Assembly (NCBI GenBank): GCA_041661445.1
Contig: JBAZUK010000007.1
Coordinates: 4,828-68,827 of the forward strand
DNA from: JBAZUK01 sp041661445
Lineage (GTDB): Bacteria > Chlamydiota > Chlamydiia > Chlamydiales > SM23-39
Direction: 5' to 3'
Length of the DNA stretch: 64,000 nt
Below the pieces are notes generated by a model, which did no database searches, had not been told where the DNA came from, and was given only the letters and a program-made list of their open reading frames with translations. Below, piece after piece: positions 53,752 through 61,900 of the stretch. Positions within the stretch are counted from its first letter, which is position 1; each line of letters starts with the position of its first letter. The position numbers were made by a program, and so were the translations under genes.

Positions 53752-54804
53752 ATGAAAAAAATTACATTTTTAATACTTTTTTTGTTTTCGGTTTCTTTGT
53801 ATGGAACATTTGAAAACGTGTCTCCAAAAGAAATGGAAAAGGATTCGATTAAATTTTTTTCCGGAACTTCAAATCCCATTCTTGCCAAAGATGTTGCTTC
53901 CATATTAGGAATTAATTTATCTCAGGCCAATATAGGAAAATATAATGATGGCGAGATTAGGATTGAACTTGATGAAAACGTTTCGGGTAAAAATGTATAT
54001 ATTTTGCAGTCAATATGTTCTACAAAACAATCATCAGTTAATGATAATTTAGTTGAACTTATGTTAATGATAAGGGCATGCAAAAGAGCTAATGCTGATA
54101 AAATAATAGTGGTTCTGCCTTATTTTGGATATGCAAGACAGGATAGAAAAACTCATGATTATTCTCCTATCTCAGCCTCAGATATTTCTATGATTTTAGA
54201 AGATATCGGAGCGGATCAGGTTATAACATTAGATCTGCATTGTTCTCAGATACAAGGTTTTTTTCACAATATATCTGTTCTAAATCTTAAAACAAGCATA
54301 ATGTTTGTGCCTTATTTTGAAAGAAAAGGACTAAATGAACTAGTTGTAGTTGCGCCGGATGCAGGAGCACTGAATAGAGCAAGAAGCTTGATAGACGGAT
54401 TAAATCAATACGGAATCAATGCAAGGTTATCGTTAATAGTCAAACATCGACTGCAGCCTGGTGTCGTTGACAAGATATCTTTAATTGGCGAAGTCAAAGG
54501 ATGTGACGTAATTATGATTGATGATATTTGCGATACCGGTGAAACTTTAGTCCAGGCAGCTAAAGCTCTTAAAATAAAAGGCGCGAATAAAATTTATGCA
54601 TGCGTTACTCATCCGATATTTTCAAAAAATGCTATTGAAAAGATAGAAAATTCTGATTTTGAGCAATTAATTATCACAGATACAATTCCTTTAAAACAGG
54701 ATATATCCTCAAAAATTGTTCAGATATCGATGGCCCCGCTTATTGCAGAAACTATTAAAAGGGTGCAGAATAAAGAACCAATAACTTATTTATTTAATTA
54801 TTAA
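53752..54804 (+). CDS. prs: Ribose-phosphate pyrophosphokinase with N-terminal signal peptide
   Basis: The 350-residue PRPP synthetase has a canonical core: DSIKFFSGTSNPILAKDVA (31-49), YFGYARQDRKTHDYSPISA, TLDLHCSQIQGFF with the catalytic His, VVAPDAGALNRA and the PRPP loop MIDDICDTGET (255-265). Before the core is a 30-residue extension that looks like a Sec signal (MKKITFLILFLFSVSLYG). AAAGGA supports the ATG at 53752; the internal Met28 has no ribosome site, so the leader seems to be translated. In solved members the protein starts near residue 31. An exported PRPP synthetase would be unusual, since ribose-5-phosphate and ATP are cytosolic. Confidence 0.85.
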   Translation: MKKITFLILFLFSVSLYGTFENVSPKEMEKDSIKFFSGTSNPILAKDVASILGINLSQANIGKYNDGEIRIELDENVSGKNVYILQSICSTKQSSVNDNLVELMLMIRACKRANADKIIVVLPYFGYARQDRKTHDYSPISASDISMILEDIGADQVITLDLHCSQIQGFFHNISVLNLKTSIMFVPYFERKGLNELVVVAPDAGALNRARSLIDGLNQYGINARLSLIVKHRLQPGVVDKISLIGEVKGCDVIMIDDICDTGETLVQAAKALKIKGANKIYACVTHPIFSKNAIEKIENSDFEQLIITDTIPLKQDISSKIVQISMAPLIAETIKRVQNKEPITYLFNY

Positions 54805-54806
54805 AA

Positions 54807-55226
54807 ATGAAAAAATTATATAGATCTCAAAAAGACAAAAAAATAGCAGGAATTTGTTCTGGCCTAGGGCAATATTTTTCAATTGATCCAACGATTATCA
54901 GGCTAATTTTTGTTTTACTTGCTTTTATAACAGCAGTAATTCCATTTTTAATTATTTACCTTATCGGAATATTTATTATACCAATAAATCCTGAAGAAAA
55001 TTCATTTTATAAGAAGAAAAAATTATATAGATCTAACAATAGAATAATAGCAGGTATCTGTTCTGGATTTGGGGAGTATTTTTCAATCGATTATGCGGTT
55101 GTTAGAATATTTTTTTTAATAATTACTTTGATAACTGCAGTAATCCCTATGGTATTATTATATTTAATTGCTTGGATAGTTATTCCCCAAAAGCCAAAAG
55201 ACCTGAAAGAATCAGATCCCGATTAA
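54807..55226 (+). CDS. Tandem PspC-domain membrane protein
   Basis: The 139-residue protein has two PspC domains head to tail. Repeat 1 (about 1-68) has KLYRSQKDKKIAGICSGLGQ and a long hydrophobic stretch; repeat 2 (71-130) has KLYRSNNRIIAGICSGFGE followed by a similar stretch ending in IPQKP. PspC domains usually sense envelope stress. The high similarity of the two halves (AGICSGxGxYFSID in both) implies an internal duplication. It starts 2 bp after prs. Confidence 0.85.
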   Translation: MKKLYRSQKDKKIAGICSGLGQYFSIDPTIIRLIFVLLAFITAVIPFLIIYLIGIFIIPINPEENSFYKKKKLYRSNNRIIAGICSGFGEYFSIDYAVVRIFFLIITLITAVIPMVLLYLIAWIVIPQKPKDLKESDPD

Positions 55227-55231
55227 TTTTC

Positions 55232-56974
55232 TTAGTAGCTAAGATTTACCGAAAAATGTAATAAACTTTTCTCTTGGCTTGGTATTTCAGAATTTTTGAT
55301 CCTTATTCCCCAGTCCAATCTTGCGGCTAAATATGTATTTATTGAATATCTGATTCCGGGACCGCAGCTGAGCAAATACTTTGTTTTTTCCTCAAAAGAC
55401 TTTGCTGTATGCAAAGATCCCAACCCATAATCTAGAAAAGCCAGCAGCTGGAATGAATCTCTTTTTCCTGGCAGAAAAGATGCTGAAGGACTTCTTATTT
55501 CTGCATTCACTATCACTCCTGAATCAGTATTAATCTCTCTTTCATAATAACCCCTAACTGTATTATATCCGCCTATTCCCAGGGTTTCAGAAGGGAGTAA
55601 ATTCTCATTTGCTAGTTGGGCTGTGAGCATTAATGAAAACAAGAAATCTTTAGGAAGATAGAATAAGTTTGATAAAAATCCTTTTCCATAAACATATCGG
55701 TTTTTTGCAAAGGATCTGTAAACTCTATATCTATAATTCTGTTCATCTGGGATTAGCTGTCCAAAAGAAGAGTATAATTCTAAGATTAAATCGGTTTCAC
55801 AAATATTAAAATAAGAACTTAACTTATAAGACAATAAAAACTGTGTTAGATTGACAGGTATATCATTTGTTGCCAAAAACCTTGAAAAAAGCAAATTTGT
55901 GTCAGTTCTTTTAAAATCAAATCCCAAAATTATATCATGATGCAGAATGTTTTTTATCATTGGGAGGATAACATCATATCTAAAAGATAGTTGAGAAGAA
56001 AAACCTGCCGTTTTAATTATCATGGGGATCTGATGATCTATTTCTATCTGCGAGTAGTTTCCGAATATTTTTATTAAATTTTCCCAAGGAAGAAAAAATG
56101 TCCAATTCAAAGTATGAGATTGAAATTTCTTAAAATCATAGGAAGCTAAATATTGATAAGATAATATGCTGTTTATAAAAAAAGCCTTATTCCAATCAAA
56201 TCCGAATGAGACTCTATTTCTGTCCAGCAATTTAAGCCCGGTATTGTCTGCTTCAGAATAAACTCTTAAGGGAAATCTATCATCTACTAAAAAATTTAAA
56301 TCGTACTCTGAATCTTTTTTTAATAAGTACAAATCTATTTTCCTAAAAGGGTTTAGATTAAGAAAATAAAGATGTTTATTTAAAAGTTTTAGATCTAGAG
56401 GATCATTTTTCTTAACGTGCAAACTTTTTTTTATGAAATCGGAGTTGGTATATTTATTATCATAAATAAATATATCTCCAATAATTTTTTGATCTTCTAC
56501 TTGATAATTTTGAATTACTTTTTTTTCTTGACCCGGTGATAGATTATCGTGTTTTAGATCATTGTTTTGAGAAATTTGTTTTTCTTCCGTAATCGTATTT
56601 TGAGTTAAAACATTTGCGCTAGCTTTTTCTGTAATTTTTAAATTTTTTTCATCTGATAAAATTTCATTTTCAATAATGTTATCAAGCAGATCTGGGGTAT
56701 TTTCTATTATTTTTATATCTGAGATATCAGCTAAATCTGATATCTTTTTATTTGCATTAAGATCGGGAAGGTCATTTTTTTGCGGTATTTGATTATCAGA
56801 TGAGGCTACAAAATCAAAGCTTTCTATCAAATCATTTGAATAAAAATTTGTACTGTTTTCTTCCAGAAAAGCGTTTTTCTTTTCAATATCGTAATATTTG
56901 GAGTTTCTGCTTAAAAAATAAACTCCTGCTAATATAACTACTATAGCTATTAGATTAGAGTGTCTCTTTTTCAT
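55232..56974 (-). CDS. Two-partner secretion transporter (TpsB/FhaC-like)
   Basis: The 580-residue protein has an N-terminal hydrophobic anchor (about 8-25), a long Asp/Asn/Glu-rich linker (30-165), one recognisable POTRA-like domain (about 165-240, with DFIKKSLHVKKNDPLDLKLL) and a beta-barrel (245-580). The barrel carries the diagnostic GGYNTVRGYYERE motif near residue 470 that plugs the pore in FhaC/ShlB/Omp85 proteins. Only one POTRA is apparent where FhaC has two. It is divergent from the propeller-like gene and should export the TpsA at 58909. Confidence 0.8.
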   Translation of the reverse strand: MKKRHSNLIAIVVILAGVYFLSRNSKYYDIEKKNAFLEENSTNFYSNDLIESFDFVASSDNQIPQKNDLPDLNANKKISDLADISDIKIIENTPDLLDNIIENEILSDEKNLKITEKASANVLTQNTITEEKQISQNNDLKHDNLSPGQEKKVIQNYQVEDQKIIGDIFIYDNKYTNSDFIKKSLHVKKNDPLDLKLLNKHLYFLNLNPFRKIDLYLLKKDSEYDLNFLVDDRFPLRVYSEADNTGLKLLDRNRVSFGFDWNKAFFINSILSYQYLASYDFKKFQSHTLNWTFFLPWENLIKIFGNYSQIEIDHQIPMIIKTAGFSSQLSFRYDVILPMIKNILHHDIILGFDFKRTDTNLLFSRFLATNDIPVNLTQFLLSYKLSSYFNICETDLILELYSSFGQLIPDEQNYRYRVYRSFAKNRYVYGKGFLSNLFYLPKDFLFSLMLTAQLANENLLPSETLGIGGYNTVRGYYEREINTDSGVIVNAEIRSPSASFLPGKRDSFQLLAFLDYGLGSLHTAKSFEEKTKYLLSCGPGIRYSINTYLAARLDWGIRIKNSEIPSQEKSLLHFSVNLSY

Positions 56975-56976
56975 TT

Positions 56977-56991
56977 ATTACCGATGGTAAT
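56977..56991 (-). promoter_or_regulatory. Inverted repeat over the tpsB ribosome site
   Basis: ATTACC-GAT-GGTAAT is a perfect 6-bp inverted repeat ending 2 bp before the tpsB ATG, and the GGTAA half is the best candidate for its Shine-Dalgarno. As RNA it could hide the ribosome site; as DNA it could bind a repressor. Confidence 0.35.
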
Positions 56992-57195
56992 TTTTTGTGT
57001 TATTTTTATCTTATACTGATATTAAAACACATATATAATTTTATCAATTTTAAACAATTAAATTTTTAATAATTCTGATTATTTTTTTTCTTTTTCCAAG
57101 AAAAGATTGTAAACAAAAAACAAAAAAAATTTTTGTGAAAAATTTACAAATTTTTAAATATTCTTTTAAAATTTCTAAATGATTTTTCAATTTAA

Positions 57196-57222
57196 AAATA
57201 TTAAAATATTGTTTTAATATTT
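57196..57222 (+). promoter_or_regulatory. 11-bp inverted repeat upstream of the propeller-like gene
   Basis: AAATATTAAAA (57196-57206) and TTTTAATATTT (57212-57222) are perfect inverted repeats around TATTG, 28 bp before the ATG at 57251. The surrounding 276-bp divergent spacer is highly AT-rich and otherwise shows nothing clear. Confidence 0.3.
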
Positions 57223-57250
57223 CCTTGAATTTTTTTAATAAGAGGCCGCG

Positions 57251-58525
57251 ATGAAAAAAATATTAATTTTTTTTATTTTTTTGATTAATTATTCATATGC
57301 TGATGTGAATTGGAGCGAGACGATCAATCTATCTCCTTTGGGGTACAATGCAATAAATGCTCAAATTGCAATTAATAAATTGGATGGCGAAGCGGTGGCA
57401 GTATGGGAAATATTTGACGGAGAAACAAATGTGATTCAATTTTCTTATAGTTCGAACTCATTACAGAAGTGGTCGGATCCGATTCTTCTAACACAATCTG
57501 ATCAAATTTCCCAAGAACCCAAAATAGCGATAACCGATGATGGAAAGATAATTGTAATATTTAGAAAATTTGATGGAAATTATTATAGAATAACCCAGAT
57601 ACATACTTTAGAAAATTTTCAAGCCTGGTCCGAGCAGGTTTATTTGTCAGATGAAAAAAATCATGCCTGTGATGCTGATATTGCACTAACTTCAAGTGGA
57701 GATGCTGTAATTACTTGGGTAGTTGGTGACCAAATCCAGATTAAAAAAAGTTCGAATAACTTTCAAGACTGGTCGGAGATTTTTGCTATAACTGAGAGCG
57801 GATGCGGCGTTTCAAAACCTTTGGTGGTAATAAACGACTTCTCGGAAGCTATTATAATCTGGGGCTCTTATGATTGGAATAAATTTCAGATAAAAGAGTC
57901 TCACAGTTCAGATAGCATACAAAGCTGGTCTTTGCCTATAAGTTTGTCAGATGTTGTCGAAAAATTTGAATACAAAATGATTACAAACGGCTCAGATGTA
58001 ATTGTAGCTTTTTCAACATATAATAAAAATTCAAGAGTTAAAGAAATACACTCTCTGAACAACTTGCAAAATTGGTCTTTGCCGGTAGTTCTTTCGGAAG
58101 AAGATTATAATTCAGATGATTTTGATTGTCTTTGCATAAATAAAGAAGCTGTGGTCATATGGAAAAAAAATAATGGTTTACATGATGAAATTTGCTTTAC
58201 AAAAAGCTCTGATGGGTTACAAAATTGGTCTGCCCCTCAAAATTTATCCGGATCTGAAAATATCCTTTACTCCCCTAAAATTTGTACAAAAAACATGACT
58301 GAGGTTTTAGTGTCCTGGAGAAAAATAAATGAGTCTAAAAATTTAATAGTTCAGGAAACCGATAGCTCAAATGATATACGTGATTGGAGTACTCCTATAG
58401 ATTTGTCCGCTTTAGAAAATGATAATTTTAAAATTAATTTGGTTTCAGATGATGTTAAGATGATTGCTTATTGGATGGGATATGTCGATTTAAATCTTGT
58501 TCTTCAACTTAAATTTTCGAGATGA
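57251..58525 (+). CDS. Exported WS-repeat protein, probable beta-propeller
   Basis: The 424-residue protein has a Sec signal (1-17, ending SYA-DV) and about seven repeats of 55-60 residues, each ending in a phrase like LQKWSDPILLTQ, FQAWSEQVYLSD, LQNWSLPVVLSE or LQNWSAPQNLSG. Between phrases are strand pairs such as AVITWVV and AIIIWGS. This periodicity suggests a seven-bladed beta-propeller related in style to sialidase/BNR folds, though Asp-box motifs are not strictly conserved. The function is unknown. It lies between tpsB and tpsA and may be a surface or adhesin component. Confidence 0.6.
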   Translation: MKKILIFFIFLINYSYADVNWSETINLSPLGYNAINAQIAINKLDGEAVAVWEIFDGETNVIQFSYSSNSLQKWSDPILLTQSDQISQEPKIAITDDGKIIVIFRKFDGNYYRITQIHTLENFQAWSEQVYLSDEKNHACDADIALTSSGDAVITWVVGDQIQIKKSSNNFQDWSEIFAITESGCGVSKPLVVINDFSEAIIIWGSYDWNKFQIKESHSSDSIQSWSLPISLSDVVEKFEYKMITNGSDVIVAFSTYNKNSRVKEIHSLNNLQNWSLPVVLSEEDYNSDDFDCLCINKEAVVIWKKNNGLHDEICFTKSSDGLQNWSAPQNLSGSENILYSPKICTKNMTEVLVSWRKINESKNLIVQETDSSNDIRDWSTPIDLSALENDNFKINLVSDDVKMIAYWMGYVDLNLVLQLKFSR

Positions 58526-58648
58526 AAAATATAATTTAAATTGTTGATTATAAAAACATTCAAACCTCAGATTTAGCTTTAACGATTTATAATTTTCAGA
58601 TATTTTTTTGTTTTTTTAACTTATTATTTTTCCGCTTTCTCAAAAAAA

Positions 58649-58663
58649 TGTATTTAAAATACA
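58649..58663 (+). promoter_or_regulatory. Palindrome TGTATTTAAAATACA upstream of the TPS genes
   Basis: A perfect 15-bp palindrome (TGTATTT-A-AAATACA) lies in the 216-bp spacer, 79 bp before the small ORF at 58742. It resembles an operator. The rest of the spacer is AT-rich with no gene. Confidence 0.3.
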
Positions 58664-58741
58664 AATTCCTCAATGAAATTTATAATTATTTAACTAGATA
58701 AATATTTAACATTTTTTTATAGATAAACCTAAGGCATAAAA

Positions 58742-58912
58742 ATGTTTAAAAGATTTATTTATTTATTTTTTTTATTGATCAATTTAAGAGATTTTTTAAG
58801 TAAGCTTGAAAAGAAATGTTTTTATATGTTCGATATTTTTTTAGGTTTTTTAAAAGAAGTCAAAAAAATTATTTCAAGACATCAGTTAAATGTTTTTTGG
58901 GAAATACGATGA
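58742..58912 (+). CDS. Possible 56-residue leader peptide coupled to tpsA
   Basis: The ATG at 58742 opens a 56-codon frame (start MFKRFIYLFFLLIN, with a charged second half) whose TGA overlaps the tpsA ATG by 4 bp (ATGA at 58909-58912). AAGG lies about 8 bp before its start. The overlap and the hydrophobic start could mean translational coupling or a small membrane peptide, but the AT-rich base composition makes chance frames common. Confidence 0.35.
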   Translation: MFKRFIYLFFLLINLRDFLSKLEKKCFYMFDIFLGFLKEVKKIISRHQLNVFWEIR

Positions 58913-61900
58913 AATTTAATAAGTTTATTTTCGTATTGTTTCCATGGTTTATAATTGCAAATCCAACTGGTGAAAAAGTAGTTCATGGCGAAGCTGATTT
59001 CAAAAGAGATGACAACTCTGTTTTTATAAATCAAAATACTGATAAGACTATAATCGAGTGGAAGGATTTTTCAATAAATTCCGATGAAATAACCAAATTT
59101 ATTCAACCGTCATCTTCATCGAAAATACTTAATAGGGTAACAGGAAATGATATTTCTAAAATCTATGGAAGATTAGAGGGCAATGGCAAAATCTACTTGA
59201 TAAATCAAAAGGGGATATTAATAGGCCCTGATGGAAAAATAAATACTAATGGATTTATTGCATCAACGCTTGATCTTGAGAACTCTGAGTTTTTGAATAA
59301 TAAAGATCTGAATTTCTCAAGCGATTTACGCTCCTCCATCAAAAATCTGGGAACAATCGACGGCTTAAACGGAGAGGTAATTCTAATAGCTCCGATTATT
59401 GAAAATCTCGGAGAGATCAGATCAAAAAATAATAATGTTTCAATGCTGGCTTCAGCAAATGTCTTATTAAAAGAAGACGGAGCTGATGCATTAGTCAAAA
59501 GTGATAGCTTGATAGACAATAAAGGATCAATTGAAGCCGTCCAGGTAAAACTGAACGCATCTAACGGGAATATTTATTCTCTTGCCATAAACCAGGAAGG
59601 AATAATAAAAGCTCAGGGAATACAGGAAAAAGAAGGAAAAGTTTTTTTAATTGCAGATGGAAAAGTAGACATATCCGGTCAGATAATTTCCAATGATCAA
59701 AATGGCGGAGTTATTCACATTCTAGGAGATGAAATCCACATAAAAGATAATGCAATAATTGATGCATCATCAGAAAAGATGGGCGGAGAAATATTAATTG
59801 GCGGAGATTATCAGGGGAAGAATCAAAGCATAAAAAATGCAAAAATTCTAACAACTTCTAAAACAGCTACGATTGATGCAAGCGCGAAGGTAGAAGGAAA
59901 TGGAGGAAAAGTAATTTTTTGGTCGGATGATTTAAATTTATACGAAGGAAATACTCTTGCAAAAGGAGGAAATAATGCAGGGGATGGAGGATTCGTAGAG
60001 ATTTCTTGTTTAAAAGATCTACAATTTAGAGGAAAAGTTGATACTTCGGCTTTGAATGGGGTTTACGGCAATGTGCTATTGGATCCATCGAATATTGCAA
60101 TTTGGGCAACAGCTTCGAGTGTTCCTCCCCTTACTGCGAATTATAATCCGGGTCCTGGTGAACAAAATCCATGTTATGTCTATTCAGGACATCTTAGCAC
60201 GCTTCTCAATTCAAGCTCAGTTAGCATAAGCACATCTAATGGCAGCTCAGGAAGCGGATTTATAAGTATAGATAACAATGTGATAATTTCTTGGAGCGCG
60301 GCCACTACTTTGACAATAATCGCCGATAGAAATATTGCCGTAGGAACTGGCGGAGCACCATCTATCACATCAACATATACAGGTTCTGCTATTGGACCAT
60401 TTGCTGTTTTTTTACAAGGAAAGGGAATTGGCTCTGCAAGTTATACTGGAATTAGTTTACAAAATTTAAATATAACTACCAACAGCTCGAGTAATGGGGG
60501 GGTGTGTTTAGAGGGGGTTGGAGGAACATCGGGAACTAATCATGGGGTTTCTCTTAGTGATAGTAAAATTACAACCAATGGAGGAGACATTATAATTTTT
60601 GGTGAAGGCGCATCATCAGCTAATACTACTCTTGAAGGAGTTCTTATAATAGAATCCTCTCTTAAAACAAATTCAGGAAGTATTGTAATTACTGGTACTG
60701 GAGGAAGTGGTACAAATAATTGTTATGGTATCGCTTTATGGGAATGCAACCCAGTTTACACAGCAGGAATTACTACCACTTCAGGAGAGATACGTCTTGA
60801 TGGAACAGCAGGTGGAATTGGCTTATCAGGAATAGGCTCTTATTTATATAACAGCGTACTAAGCTCAACAAGCGGAATCATCACAGTTCGAGGGACTGGT
60901 TCCGGGTCAAGCGGCCCAGGAATCCAAATGACAAATGGCACGACTAAAATTACTTCTGAAGGAGGAGCTATTTCTTTAACAGGACTTGGAGCTGGAACTG
61001 GGGTTGGAATTAAATTTGATAATGGACTGATTGAAGGGAAAGGAAGTTCCGATATTAGTTTGGCAGGTTATTGCCCGGGTGCGCCGACCAATACCGGAAT
61101 CAGTCTTGCTTCTTCGGCAATCATTAATAACAACACGGGAAAAATAATTTTAAAAAATGATATATATTCATATTCGACAACAACTAAAAATTTTAATACT
61201 TCAGGAGGTTTGGAAATACAGGCCTATAATTCGGGAACTTCGATAGGTATTGGAAGCGGAACTGGAACATTAGTTATTCCAAATACGACCCTGCAGTGGA
61301 ATTCCACAAATGTAGGTTCGGTTTCAATCGGGCAACCAAATGGTTCCCATGTTGTCCAAATAGGCGGAATTACTACATTGTCCAAGAATTTGAGTGTTTA
61401 TGGAAATACAATTTCTACCGTCGGAAATATCAACATTGCAGCTAAAAACTTAAGCCTCAATATGGGATCAGCATCTGCGGGAACATGTACAATTAATAAT
61501 TATACATATAGTTCTTCCGGCGGAAATTATTACGTTAATGGAACTTCAAATTATGATCATGCATTAAAGTTTTCATATGCAGGCTTATATAGCAGCAATT
61601 TATGGTATGTATCAGCTGATTATGCCGGTTATGTCCAGCCATTAGAAGAAGTAGCTCCAGTTTTTAACTTTACCGGAATAAAGAAATTTGATTCCGGAGC
61701 AGGCTTATCAAATTTTTATCAGTTTTTAGAAGCTTATAAGCTTGTCAGCATCACAGGCGGCACGGGATTGGATGTAACTAATACACTTAGCATGGATGGT
61801 ATTGCTTCTTCAAATTCTTGGTCGATAACAACAAGCAATGGTCATGGTTTTTTAAATCCCGGAGGAGTGGGAAATATAGAATTTACAAATATCACGGATT

